Positions 8,884 to 17,875 of a DNA stretch of 64,000 bases are shown one piece after another. A program made the position numbers and the translations under genes. The stretch is from an uncultured Rhizobiaceae bacterium. Lineage in GTDB: Bacteria; Pseudomonadota; Alphaproteobacteria; Rhizobiales; Rhizobiaceae. The notes under the pieces are model-generated. The model searched no databases, was not told the origin of the DNA, and saw only the letters and a program-made list of their open reading frames with translations. The stretch spans positions 3,472,001 to 3,536,000 of the forward strand of contig CATOTF010000002.1 in the NCBI GenBank assembly GCA_951813045.1, in the 5' to 3' direction. Each line of letters starts with the position of its first letter. Position 1 is the stretch's first letter.

Positions 8884-9921
8884 TTATTCGGAAAATGTCG
8901 GCATGACCTTTTCGATAAAAAGCCGCAACGAGCGCTTCTGCTGCCCCATATCCATGCCCATGGAGGCGTAGTAGATGAAGGAATCAACGCCAATCCCGTC
9001 ATATAACTTCAGTTTTTCGATGACCGTTTCAGGGCTGCCAAACATGAGATTTTCCTCAAGTGTCACGGGATCATACCGTAAACTGCCCTCCAGTTTTTCC
9101 AAAGAAACCTTCTCCGGAAACCCATTGATAACGTCGCCGGTCTTGGTCATCAGATTACCGAATTGACCCAGAACTCCACGCAAAGACGACATTGCTGCTT
9201 CGCGATCTGCGTCGTTTTCATATACCGCTGTATGGCGCATCAACGCCCAAGTTCCATCATATTTTCCATCATTGGCGGCAATGGAGCTGTCCAACCGTTC
9301 ACGATAGGCCTGTGCCTCACCAAACGGCATGGTGAGCGGCCAGGACATAATGTTGCAATTGTTTTGAACCGCATAGTCAAAGGTGATGGGAGCGCGCGCC
9401 GCCACCCAGACAGGCACGTCTTTTTGTACGGGTTTCGGGCAGGACGTCGAAGTCGGAAATTGCCAGTAATCCCCTTCGTGGGCGTAGTCGCCCTGCCAAA
9501 GCTTTTGTACTGCAGGCAGCATTTCCTGCATATATTTCCAGCTGTCTTTCTGGTCGAGACCGGGGAACATGCGGTCGAATTCCCGTTGATAAGCGCCGGA
9601 ACCGATGCCGAATTCAAGCCGCCCATCGCTGATAAGGTCAAGCATCGCGGCTTCCCCCGCCAGATTTATCGGATGCCAATAGGCAGCATTTACAACACCA
9701 ACGCCGAGGCGAATATTCTTCGCGTGCTCCCCCCACCAGGTAAGAATTTGAAACGGGTTTGGCGCGATGGTCATTTCCAGAGCGTGGTGTTCTGCCGCCC
9801 AGGCAATTTCAAAACCGGCTTCATCAGCCATCTTCACCATATCAAGCGTGTGGTCGCGCACTGCCATCATGTCAGTGTCAGCGCTCATGCGCTCGAGGTT
9901 GATTGCGAGGTGAAACTTCAT
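8884..9921 (-). CDS. LLM-class flavin-dependent monooxygenase (luciferase-like)
   Basis: The 345 residues have the bacterial luciferase TIM-barrel pattern: FEIAWAAEHH near the N-terminus, RLGVGVVNAAYWHP, LDLISDGRLEFGIGSG and the late FGSPETVIEKL. Enzymes of this class take reduced FMN from a partner flavin reductase and oxygenate their substrate. A flavin reductase is encoded two genes upstream in the same operon, which completes such a two-component system. Alkanesulfonate, pyrimidine (RutA-type) and long-chain aldehyde oxygenases share this fold, so the substrate cannot be chosen from sequence alone. It most likely performs the first oxygen insertion of this pathway. Confidence 0.87.
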   Translation of the reverse strand: MKFHLAINLERMSADTDMMAVRDHTLDMVKMADEAGFEIAWAAEHHALEMTIAPNPFQILTWWGEHAKNIRLGVGVVNAAYWHPINLAGEAAMLDLISDGRLEFGIGSGAYQREFDRMFPGLDQKDSWKYMQEMLPAVQKLWQGDYAHEGDYWQFPTSTSCPKPVQKDVPVWVAARAPITFDYAVQNNCNIMSWPLTMPFGEAQAYRERLDSSIAANDGKYDGTWALMRHTAVYENDADREAAMSSLRGVLGQFGNLMTKTGDVINGFPEKVSLEKLEGSLRYDPVTLEENLMFGSPETVIEKLKLYDGIGVDSFIYYASMGMDMGQQKRSLRLFIEKVMPTFSE

Positions 9922-9937
9922 AATCTTTGTCCTGCTG

Positions 9938-11419
9938 TTATCGGCTGACGAACTGGCTCGCGAGCGGTTCGCTGGATGTGTTCATCCACACCGCTTTTGG
10001 CCGGGTGTAATCCATGACCGCCTGGAATCCACTTTCGCGACCGTAGCCGGAATTCTTCATTCCGCCGAATTCGGCAACCGGTGAAATAACGCGATAGGTG
10101 TTAACCCACACGATACCGGCCTTAACCGCATCGGCCATGCGCAAAGACCGGGCGCTGTCGCGGGTAAAGATGCCGGCAGCCAACCCGTGTTCAGTGTCGT
10201 TGGCCAGCGCAATTGCTTCTTCTTCCGTCCTAAACCGCATCGCCGCCACGACGGGGCCGAATAGTTCCGTATCAACGATTTGCAGGCTGTTGTTGGGGCA
10301 GTCGATAATCGTCGGTTCGTAGAATAACCCGTTCAATTCTTCCGGCCGCTTACCACCGCACAAGACCGTAGCGCCTTCGACCTGTGCCAGCGCAACCTGC
10401 TTTTCGATGTTTTCCAACTGACCGACAGTGCAGAGCGGGCCCATTTCGGTCTCTTCCAACATCGGATCACCGATCAAAACTTCATCCGCCACGGCCTTCA
10501 TCCGTGCCAGGAAATCGTCAGCGATATCTTCATGGAGCAGAAGCCGTGAACCGGCGACACAGCTTTGTCCGGAGGCGGCAAAAATACCGCCGACAGCGCC
10601 ATTAACGGCGCTTTCAATATCGGCATCGTCAAAAACAATGAAAGGCGATTTACCACCTAATTCCAGTGATACTTCAGCAAAATTCTCAGCAGAGTTATGA
10701 ATAACGTGGCGTGCTGCAACAGGCCCACCGGTGAAGGAGATACGCGCAACTTTGGGATGGCTGGTGAGCACCTTGCCGCACACATCGCCGTGGCCGGTAA
10801 CGATATTAACGACACCATCGGGAATCCCTGCTTCAGCAATCAGCTTACCGAACTCCAGCATCGCGGCAGATGCATGCTCGGAGGCTTTTAGCACAATCGT
10901 GTTGCCTGCCGCTAAGGCCGGACCAATCTTTACCGCGCTCAAAAAGAGCTGCGAATTCCACGGCACTATTGCTGCAATCACCCCCAGAGGCTCACGTTTT
11001 GTGAAGACGAACAGGTCGGGCTTGTCGATAGGCAGGGTGTCGCCATGAATTTTATCGGCACAGCCGGCGTAGAAATGGAAGAATTCTGAAATATATTGCG
11101 CCTGCCAGCGCGTTTCCTTGAACATTTTACCCGTATCGCGAGTTTCAATCCGACCAAGGTCTTCTGACTTATCGGCTAGAAGATCGCCCAACTGTCGCAG
11201 GCATCTGCCACGTTGTGTCGGGGTCATTTCTTTCCACGGGCCGTTTTCTCCGGCTCTTTGGGCAGCTTCAACAGCGCGATTTACATCGTCAGTGGTTGCT
11301 TCGGGAATACGGCTCCACACCTTGGTCGTAGAAGGGTCAAAACTGTCAAAGGTTTTACCGTCAGAGGCATCACACCATTGACCGTCAATCAGCATTTTGA
11401 AGGATTCAATATCGCTCAT
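9938..11419 (-). CDS. NAD(P)-dependent aldehyde dehydrogenase
   Basis: This is a 493-residue member of the aldehyde dehydrogenase superfamily of normal length. The cofactor region PWNSQLFLSAVKIGPALAAGN, the general base Glu in VSLELGGKSP near residue 256, the catalytic Cys in ASGQSCVAGSR near residue 290 and ELFGPVVAAMRF are all present. The start has a good Shine-Dalgarno (CGGAGATT). It oxidises an aldehyde to an acid, presumably the aldehyde made by the neighbouring monooxygenase or ThDP enzyme. It is close to the betaine- and aminoaldehyde-type group in general look, but substrate choice is not determined. Confidence 0.92.
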   Translation of the reverse strand: MSDIESFKMLIDGQWCDASDGKTFDSFDPSTTKVWSRIPEATTDDVNRAVEAAQRAGENGPWKEMTPTQRGRCLRQLGDLLADKSEDLGRIETRDTGKMFKETRWQAQYISEFFHFYAGCADKIHGDTLPIDKPDLFVFTKREPLGVIAAIVPWNSQLFLSAVKIGPALAAGNTIVLKASEHASAAMLEFGKLIAEAGIPDGVVNIVTGHGDVCGKVLTSHPKVARISFTGGPVAARHVIHNSAENFAEVSLELGGKSPFIVFDDADIESAVNGAVGGIFAASGQSCVAGSRLLLHEDIADDFLARMKAVADEVLIGDPMLEETEMGPLCTVGQLENIEKQVALAQVEGATVLCGGKRPEELNGLFYEPTIIDCPNNSLQIVDTELFGPVVAAMRFRTEEEAIALANDTEHGLAAGIFTRDSARSLRMADAVKAGIVWVNTYRVISPVAEFGGMKNSGYGRESGFQAVMDYTRPKAVWMNTSSEPLASQFVSR

Positions 11420-11434
11420 GGGAATCTCCGATAC

Positions 11435-11953
11435 TTAGACGAGCCAGGGGCGGTATTGACCGTCCAAATAGGTGAGTGGCCGCTCTATACGGCCATCAAT
11501 ATGCTCCACCCTGCCGATCATTACCCGATGGCTGCCTGACGCATGATTTGTCTTAAGTTGGCAGTGGAAGGCGACAGCCCCCACGATAAAAGGACTGGCA
11601 GGATGATTATCCCCGTTATCATTGGTGTGATCAACATCGTCAAACCTGTCGATAAGGGTATCATCCTGACGCCCGGCAAAACGATCCGCAACCGCACTCA
11701 TTTCTTGCGGCAGGACATTTATGCAAAAGCATTTGTTGATTTTTACGCATTCCGCGATGCGGCTGCTGTCATGAAGACAAATCAACATGGAAGGAGGGTC
11801 GGCAGAAACTGAACAAAATGAACTCACGGTGGCACCATGTTTCCCAGCAGGACCATTGGTGGTGACAACTGCCACAGTCGTCGCGATCTGCCGCATTGCC
11901 GCGACAAACTCGTCACCCTTGAGGGATAGGTCATTTTCAACACGACATTGCAT
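11435..11953 (-). CDS. Flavin reductase family protein (FMN-binding split barrel)
   Basis: The 172-residue form begins at ATG 11953, which has a GGGGTGA Shine-Dalgarno; an upstream GTG at 12013 would add 20 residues without a good site. The sequence has the flavin-reductase pattern: FVAAMRQIATTVAVVTT, GATVSSFCSVSADPPSMLICL, FCINVL and the ending YLDGQYR. These enzymes reduce FMN with NAD(P)H and pass it to a monooxygenase. It is the first gene of the leftward operon and is the likely partner of the luciferase-like oxygenase. It is divergent from the LysR gene and probably controlled by it. Confidence 0.88.
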   Translation of the reverse strand: MQCRVENDLSLKGDEFVAAMRQIATTVAVVTTNGPAGKHGATVSSFCSVSADPPSMLICLHDSSRIAECVKINKCFCINVLPQEMSAVADRFAGRQDDTLIDRFDDVDHTNDNGDNHPASPFIVGAVAFHCQLKTNHASGSHRVMIGRVEHIDGRIERPLTYLDGQYRPWLV

Positions 11954-11996
11954 TGTATCACCCCACAGATTTGACGGCCTTTTAGTTAACCTGAAG

Positions 11997-12057
11997 GAAT
12001 TTGCATGAATCACTAAATGTTGTAAAACGAATAATATTGTAGATTAAATGCAAATTC
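11997..12057. promoter_or_regulatory. Candidate LysR operator: perfect 10-bp inverted repeat
   Basis: The arms GAATTTGCAT (11997-12006) and ATGCAAATTC (12048-12057) are exact reverse complements. Their starts are 51 bp apart, close to five helical turns. They lie in the 125-bp region between the divergent flavin-reductase operon and the lysR gene. LysR-type regulators bind as tetramers to two sites in such divergent regions. The link to this regulator is inference. Confidence 0.5.
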
Positions 12058-12078
12058 TTCTAATCAACAGAGGAAACC

Positions 12079-12918
12079 ATGAGCCTCGTTCTCATCAAGA
12101 CGTTCCTGTCTATCGTCGAAACCGGTTCACTGGTGAAAGCTTCGCGCACGCTCAACATCACCCAATCCACAGTGACATCCCGTTTGAAATCACTCGAAAT
12201 CGATGTTGGTCAAACGCTGATCTATCGCCAAAAGTCCGGCATTGTGCTCACATCAGCCGGCATCAAGTTTCACCGTTACGCCGAAGCGATGAACAATATG
12301 TGGCAGCAGGCCATGTTGGAAACATCCTTGCCTAAAGGCATGGAAGCGGTTTGCAATTTGGGCTGCGACCCTGACCTTTGGCCGCGGTTCGGCAGACAAT
12401 TGGCGCGCAAAGCCCACAGCGAGCATGCCACAACGGCGCTCACCGTCCATCACGCCGCCTCCGTCCAGTTGTGCGAATGGCTCACCACCGGCGTGATCGA
12501 TGCAGCCCTCACATACCGTCAAACTACCCTGCCCAATATGACGACCCTGGAACTCGAAGCTGAGGAACTGGTGCTTCATGCAACTCACCCTGACACCCCA
12601 GTGCGCGGAGACCCAAATTATGTTTATTTCGATGCCGGGCCCGAATTTGGTAGCCAGCATGCGTCAGAATATGCGGATGCCGGCATCGCCAATCACACCT
12701 TTGGCAGCGCCATCTGGGTCATGGATTACTTGAAGGATTGCGGCGGATCCGCCTATTTGCCGACCCATCTGGCGGCCTCTCATGTACGCGAAGGCAACCT
12801 GTTCATATTGGAAGAGGCCCCCACATTCACCCGTAAGGTATATCTTGTGACCAATGATACAGCACTTGAAAGCTGGCCGTGGCTTCCAGCAATTCTGAAA
12901 TCGCCCAATTTTCACTAA
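12079..12918 (+). CDS. LysR-family transcriptional regulator
   Basis: The 279-residue protein starts with the typical LysR helix-turn-helix (about residues 1-60): IKTFLSIVETGSLVKASRTL, then TQSTVTSRLKSLE. The C-terminal effector domain is somewhat short for the family (about 290-310 residues) and lacks a clear second periplasmic-fold half marker. The Shine-Dalgarno AGAGGAAACC precedes ATG 12079. It faces away from the catabolic operon, which is the usual arrangement for a LysR activator of the divergent genes. The inducer is probably a pathway intermediate and is unknown. It may also affect the transporter set beginning at 13190. Confidence 0.92.
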   Translation: MSLVLIKTFLSIVETGSLVKASRTLNITQSTVTSRLKSLEIDVGQTLIYRQKSGIVLTSAGIKFHRYAEAMNNMWQQAMLETSLPKGMEAVCNLGCDPDLWPRFGRQLARKAHSEHATTALTVHHAASVQLCEWLTTGVIDAALTYRQTTLPNMTTLELEAEELVLHATHPDTPVRGDPNYVYFDAGPEFGSQHASEYADAGIANHTFGSAIWVMDYLKDCGGSAYLPTHLAASHVREGNLFILEEAPTFTRKVYLVTNDTALESWPWLPAILKSPNFH

Positions 12919-13189
12919 TTCGACAAATTCGAATTTAATATTGGGTATGATTTGATTTTCTTCACTCAATTGCCGTGGCATGTTCACTTCGGGTAATTGC
13001 TTCATTTGGTCGGCCCACTGGACTGTTCATATATCACAATCTGGACTCGCAGTCGGCCACGCTACATGTTGAAATAAAGCCTGCCGCAGGACGCTAACTG
13101 CGCGATGGCACGGCCCTTTACCCGTGTTGAAAACCATCCGCCAATTCGTTTGGCAAACAAAACAAGCCAAAAGGCTTCGGGAGAAAATC

Positions 13190-14143
13190 ATGATGAAATT
13201 AACAAAATTTGCAGCCGCTGCTGCGATGACCACAGCGCTTACGCTGCCAGCAATTGCCGCAGATGTGGTCATTGGTGTTCCAAACTGGCCGTCTGTTCGT
13301 GTGACAGCCCATGTTCTTAAAACCGTGATGGAAGACAATCTCGGTGTCGATGTCGAATTGCAAAACGGCACCAACCCGGTGGTTTTTGAAGCCATGGACA
13401 CAGGCGCGATGCATGTGCATCCGGAAGTTTGGTTACCCAACCAGGCGAACCTTGAAGCCAAATATGTGAAAGACAAAGGTTCTGTACGTCAGAATCCAAA
13501 CGGCGTGAACGGTGACCAAGCCATGTGCGTCACCAAAGGCACCGCCGAGCGCACCGGCATCAAGGACCTTTCCGAACTGTCCAACCCGGATATGGCCAAG
13601 AACTTTGACACCGATGGTGATGGCAAAGGCGAAATCTGGATCGGTGCTGCCGGTTGGGCATCAACGAACGTGGAGAAAATCCGCGCCAAATCCTACGGTT
13701 ATGCGGAGACAATGAACCTCAAGGAAATCGACGAAACTCTGGCTCTTGCCGAAGTCGATAACGCTGTTGCCCAGAAAAAAGACATCGTCTTTTTCTGCTA
13801 CACGCCGCACCACATGTTTGCATTGCATGATCTGGTAATTCTCAAAGAGCCTGCATATGACGAAGCAAAATGGGTCGTGAAGCAACCAACCGATGATCCA
13901 CAATGGCTTGAAAATTCCAGCGCTCCGGTTGCCTGGAACACCGCGAAGTTGAAAATCCACTACGCTTCAAGCCTTGAGAAGGATAATCCAGCGGTTGCAA
14001 AGCTGCTGTCTCAGGTCAAACTGGATACCGACATCGTATCTAAAATGACATTTGCTCTTGTTGTTGAAAAACAGGACCCGGCGGAATTCGCCAAGAAATG
14101 GGTCGCCGAAAACGGCGCTACAGTCGACGCCTGGTTGAAGTAA
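13190..14143 (+). CDS. Betaine/proline-type ABC transporter substrate-binding protein
   Basis: The start at ATG 13190 follows GGGAGAAAATC and begins a clear signal peptide (MMKLTKF, an Ala-rich core, cleavage after ALTLPAIAA). The mature protein has the OpuAC/ProX-like pattern: VIGVPNWPSVRVTAH, HVHPEVWLPNQ and IGAAGWAS supply tryptophans of the kind that form an aromatic box around quaternary ammonium groups. The length of 317 fits. It delivers a compatible-solute-like ligand to the ATPase and permease that follow. Because the genes downstream encode ureohydrolase-like and ectoine-hydrolase-like enzymes, the ligand may not be glycine betaine itself. Substrate is inference. Confidence 0.85.
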   Translation: MMKLTKFAAAAAMTTALTLPAIAADVVIGVPNWPSVRVTAHVLKTVMEDNLGVDVELQNGTNPVVFEAMDTGAMHVHPEVWLPNQANLEAKYVKDKGSVRQNPNGVNGDQAMCVTKGTAERTGIKDLSELSNPDMAKNFDTDGDGKGEIWIGAAGWASTNVEKIRAKSYGYAETMNLKEIDETLALAEVDNAVAQKKDIVFFCYTPHHMFALHDLVILKEPAYDEAKWVVKQPTDDPQWLENSSAPVAWNTAKLKIHYASSLEKDNPAVAKLLSQVKLDTDIVSKMTFALVVEKQDPAEFAKKWVAENGATVDAWLK

Positions 14144-14157
14144 TCAAGCCAATTGAG

Positions 14158-14185
14158 CAGGCGGTGCGATTTATTGCGCCGCCTG
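14158..14185 (+). terminator. Hairpin between binding-protein and ATPase genes
   Basis: CAGGCGGTGC pairs with GCGCCGCCTG with one G-U pair and an AT-rich loop, starting 14 bases after the binding-protein stop. It is followed only by TTTCACC, so it may act as a partial terminator or an mRNA-stabilising structure that raises the binding protein over the membrane components. Confidence 0.55.
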
Positions 14186-14226
14186 TTTCACCTCTACGAA
14201 TACGCTAAATTGTATCGGGGAACATT

Positions 14227-15276
14227 GTGTCGCAAGACGTGATTGCGCTGGAAGGCGTTTGGAAGATATTCGGCTCGCGAGCAGATGAAGCCATGAAGGC
14301 CGTTAAGGAACGCGGATTAACCAAGCCGGAAGTTCTGCAGGAATTTGGTTGCGTCGTCGGTATTGCCGATTGCTCGTTTTCAATCCCCCGCGGTGAAATC
14401 TTCTGCGTTATGGGCCTCTCCGGTTCGGGCAAGTCCACCATGGTGCGCCACCTCAACCGGTTGATAGAACCAACTGCCGGTTCCATCTCGATGCTGGGCA
14501 AAGATGTTCTTTCCCTGAACGATAAAGAACTGCGCGAAATGCGCGCACGCCATATCGGCATGGTTTTTCAACACATGGCGTTACTCCCGCATCGCACGGT
14601 TCGCGACAATGTGGGCTTTCCCCTACAGGTTCGAGGCGAACCGAAATCCACCCGTTGGGAAGTCTCCCAGCGCTGCCTCTCAATGGTAAATCTCGACGGC
14701 TATGAAGACCGTTTCCCCCGTGAGCTTTCCGGTGGCATGCAACAAAGGGTTGGCCTCGCCCGCGCACTGGCATCCGACCCCGAAATTCTTCTCATGGATG
14801 AACCGTTCTCCGCCCTTGACCCGTTGATCCGACGGCAGCTGCAAGACCAGTTCATGGGGCTCTCCGCAGAACTCAATAAGACAACGGTATTCATCACGCA
14901 CGACCTCGACGAGGCAATTCGCATCGGCGACCGTATTGCCATCATGAAGGACGGCTTGATCGTACAGATTGGGACGCCCGAAGAAATCGTCACCAATCCT
15001 GCGGACGATTATGTCCGGGATTTCGTTGAGGGTATATCCAAACTCAAACTGGTGTTCGCCCGTTCCATTATGGTCCCGATCAAGAAATACAAAAAGGCAC
15101 AAGGGGATGACCTCAAAGTAAGTCCCCGCACCCATGAAGGAACGGACCTCGATCAGTTAATCGATATCGCGACAACAACCGATCAGCCGATCGTCATTCA
15201 AAACGATGAAGGCAAGGACGTGGGTGTGGTCAGCAAATCAGTCCTGCTAAAAGGTATTCAGGGAGGTAAGGCATGA
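14227..15276 (+). CDS. Betaine/proline-type ABC transporter ATPase with C-terminal CBS-like region
   Basis: The 349 residues hold a complete ABC ATPase: Walker A GLSGSGKST, Q-loop MVFQHMALLPH, signature LSGGMQQR, Walker B ILLMDEPFSALD and switch ITHDLDEA. An N-terminal piece precedes the Walker A region (KIFGSRADEAMKAV), as in ProV-like proteins, and the tail after residue 270 resembles a short CBS-type regulatory region. The start codon is GTG 14227. The stop overlaps the permease start by four bases (ATGA). It energises uptake of the ligand caught by the preceding binding protein. Confidence 0.92.
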   Translation: MSQDVIALEGVWKIFGSRADEAMKAVKERGLTKPEVLQEFGCVVGIADCSFSIPRGEIFCVMGLSGSGKSTMVRHLNRLIEPTAGSISMLGKDVLSLNDKELREMRARHIGMVFQHMALLPHRTVRDNVGFPLQVRGEPKSTRWEVSQRCLSMVNLDGYEDRFPRELSGGMQQRVGLARALASDPEILLMDEPFSALDPLIRRQLQDQFMGLSAELNKTTVFITHDLDEAIRIGDRIAIMKDGLIVQIGTPEEIVTNPADDYVRDFVEGISKLKLVFARSIMVPIKKYKKAQGDDLKVSPRTHEGTDLDQLIDIATTTDQPIVIQNDEGKDVGVVSKSVLLKGIQGGKA

Positions 15277-16841
15277 CCGATACAGGATTGGAATCGGGAC
15301 CTTCGGAACTTCATCACAGTGTTGGTGATTTTGCAGGTGAAAACGAAACCTTCTATTCCGACCAGTTTGCCAGAATACAAGGGAGCAACAATTGGGTTTG
15401 GTCCTGGAACCCGGCGGCTGCGCTGCTCGGTCCATTGTGGGGCGCACTGCGTGGTGCTTGGGGTTTCTTTTGGATATTCGTTGTTCTGGAGCTCTTTGCA
15501 CTGGTGCAGGTTGGCCGCGGGCTATGGGGAGAACTTGGCGCAGACCAATTAGCAAAGTTCGATCGCCTGAGTGCCAATATCGCCAAACGTGAACAACAGG
15601 CAAAGGATTTTGTAGCTGCTGGCGATACAGAAGCTGCTGAGGGACAATTAAAGATTGCAGATAATCTCAAACGTGTTGCGGCCCAAGCAAAAGAGCAGGC
15701 TGACCTCGCGGCAACTGAAGCGGTAAGTATCTTGCTCGTCGGGCTGGGCCTGTTAATTGCCGTAAAGCTGCTGGAAGGCTTTTTTGCCAACCAGTCCTAT
15801 GAAAAACAATATTTGCGCTGGCGGGCGGATGAGGCAACACCGTCCGGTGTCAACCGTACACGTTTGTGGTTTGGCGCGTTTCTTATGGTCGCGATCTGGC
15901 CGCTGACGTTGTTTCGGTTCACGGTGGCGGACCCCGACGCCAAACTCGCTGCACTTTCCGACGGTTTTTTGGGCAAGACGATACCGATCACAAAATTCCC
16001 GGTCGGGAAGGAATATTTTGGATCTCTTGCGAAATCCGGAGACGCCGGTTTTGACTGGCTCGCCAACAATTTCAGCCAGTTTTTCGAGGGCATCACCTAC
16101 GCCATCAGAAGCGTATTGGACGGCCTCGAAATCATACTCATCGAAACACCATGGCCCGTCGTCATGGTGGTCATCATCGTCATGGCGTTCCGTTTGGCAG
16201 GGATTCGGGTAGCCATTTTCACTGCGGCTTCCCTGCTTTATCTTGCCTTCATGGGGCTTTGGGAAATCTCAATGATCACCGTTGCGCTGATCGGTGCCGG
16301 CGCTTTCCTGTGTGTCCTATTCGGCATTCCGCTGGGCATCTGGTTTGGTAAATCTAAACGCGCCTACACTTTTGCGGAACCCGTACTGGACTTCATGCAG
16401 ACCATGCCGGCTTTTGTTTATCTCATCCCGATCATCGCTTTTTTCGGCACCGGTAAACCGCCTGGTGTTCTGGCTACCATCATATTCGCTATGCCGCCGG
16501 TCATCCGATTGACGGCGCTGGGCATGCGCGGCGTTCCAGAAGCAACGCGGGAAGCTGCAGTCGCGTTTGGCTGCTCGAAATGGCAACTCCTGACAAACGT
16601 CGAAATTCCACTGGCGATGCCATCGATTATGACCGGCATCAACCAGACGATTCTGATGTCCCTCTCCATGGTGGTTATCGCGTCGCTCATCGGTGCGGAA
16701 GGCTTGGGGGCGCTCATTCTCGAAGCACTGCAATACGCCGCCAAAGGTCAGGGCCTGCTTGGAGGCATCGCCATTCTGCTGTGTGCAATGGTCATCGACC
16801 GTATCGCGCAAGGAATGTATCGCCGCCGCACAGGTGCCTAA
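15273..16841 (+). CDS. Betaine/proline-type ABC transporter permease with long N-terminal extension
   Basis: The C-terminal 240 residues (about 285-522) are a ProW-like permease with the EAA-type loop EATREAAVAFGCSKWQLL and several helices. Residues 1 to about 280 are an extra segment. It starts with FYSDQFARIQGSNNWVWSWN and GPLWGALRGAWGFFW, resembling DUF2628-type membrane domains, then a helical charged stretch with AKREQQAKDF, and further helices. Typical ProW proteins are near 280-350 residues, so 522 is long. It overlaps the ATPase gene by four bases. The extension may sense membrane or osmotic state; that is inference. Confidence 0.88.
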   Translation: MTDTGLESGPSELHHSVGDFAGENETFYSDQFARIQGSNNWVWSWNPAAALLGPLWGALRGAWGFFWIFVVLELFALVQVGRGLWGELGADQLAKFDRLSANIAKREQQAKDFVAAGDTEAAEGQLKIADNLKRVAAQAKEQADLAATEAVSILLVGLGLLIAVKLLEGFFANQSYEKQYLRWRADEATPSGVNRTRLWFGAFLMVAIWPLTLFRFTVADPDAKLAALSDGFLGKTIPITKFPVGKEYFGSLAKSGDAGFDWLANNFSQFFEGITYAIRSVLDGLEIILIETPWPVVMVVIIVMAFRLAGIRVAIFTAASLLYLAFMGLWEISMITVALIGAGAFLCVLFGIPLGIWFGKSKRAYTFAEPVLDFMQTMPAFVYLIPIIAFFGTGKPPGVLATIIFAMPPVIRLTALGMRGVPEATREAAVAFGCSKWQLLTNVEIPLAMPSIMTGINQTILMSLSMVVIASLIGAEGLGALILEALQYAAKGQGLLGGIAILLCAMVIDRIAQGMYRRRTGA

Positions 16842-16881
16842 ACCTGTTATGGTGTGAGACCGTATAAAGAAGGGATCCAAC

Positions 16882-17865
16882 GTGGCTCAGGAACACGACA
16901 AGTCCATGATGGAAAACCTCTATTGGTGGGGAATTCCAACATTCTTCCGGTGCGAGAATACCGGGCCTGCTGGAAAAGACATTGCGCTGGTGGGCGTGCC
17001 CCACTCAACCGGTAATGGGACAACCGAACGGGACCAACACCTTGGCCCCCGCGCCGTGCGTAACGTTTCTGCGGTTGCCCGGCGTGCCCATATGGAATTC
17101 GGCATTGTTCCGTGGGAAAAAGCCAGTGTAATCGACGTCGGCGACGTGCCGTTTCCCCGCGCTAACGACAATGAGCACTGTATTGAACAGATAACAGAGT
17201 TTTATAACGGCATTGATGAGTCTGGCGCGCGACCCGTGTCAGTCGGCGGCGACCACTCGATCACCGGCGGCATCGTTCAGGCGCTGGGGTGTGGAAGGAT
17301 AGCAGGAGGCGAGCCCGTCTGCTTTCTACATCTCGATGCACATACTGATGTTTTTACAAAAGTCGACCATTTTCTCGGTGCTGAAAAATCCGCAGCCCAT
17401 TGGGGCGCATATTTAGCGGACCAAGGCAAGGTTGATCCGACTCACTCCATGCAGATTGGATTGCGCGGCCACCCCCGCACTCTGGACTGGCTACAGCCTT
17501 CCTATGATTACGGCTACAATGTCGTAACGATGAAAGAGTTTCGCCAGCGCGGCCTTGACGATGTGATCTCGCAAATCAAAACCGTTTTAAACGGGAAACC
17601 GGTCTACATCACCTTCGATCTTGACTGCCTCGATCCGACAATCGCTCCAGCGGTCTCGAATCTTGAGGCTGGAGAAAAGGGCTTTGACATAGATGAAGCC
17701 GTCGGCCTGCTCCGTGCCGTGCGGGGCATGAACATTATCGGTGGCGATATCGTTTGCATGATGCCAACCAAGGACAGCCCAAACCAAATCACAGCCCTGA
17801 CGGCTTCCGCTATCATGTTTGAAATGATCTCGATGATCGCGGAATACGTGGGCACAGACGGCTAG
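16882..17865 (+). CDS. Ureohydrolase family protein (agmatinase/arginase fold), variant loop
   Basis: The 327 residues carry the metal ligands of the ureohydrolase family: His125 in GGDHS, Asp152, His154 and Asp156 in DAHTD, and Asp246 and Asp248 in DLDCLD. These bind two Mn or Ni ions and activate water to cleave a guanidino group into urea and an amine. After DPTIAP the usual GTGTPEPGG loop is replaced by AVSNLEAGE, which changes the substrate pocket. The start is GTG 16882 after AGAAGGGATCC. A second family member follows after ten bases. Agmatinase is the default name, but the altered loop argues for another guanidine substrate or for a heteromeric partner role. Confidence 0.85.
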   Translation: MAQEHDKSMMENLYWWGIPTFFRCENTGPAGKDIALVGVPHSTGNGTTERDQHLGPRAVRNVSAVARRAHMEFGIVPWEKASVIDVGDVPFPRANDNEHCIEQITEFYNGIDESGARPVSVGGDHSITGGIVQALGCGRIAGGEPVCFLHLDAHTDVFTKVDHFLGAEKSAAHWGAYLADQGKVDPTHSMQIGLRGHPRTLDWLQPSYDYGYNVVTMKEFRQRGLDDVISQIKTVLNGKPVYITFDLDCLDPTIAPAVSNLEAGEKGFDIDEAVGLLRAVRGMNIIGGDIVCMMPTKDSPNQITALTASAIMFEMISMIAEYVGTDG

Positions 17866-17875
17866 GAAAATACAG

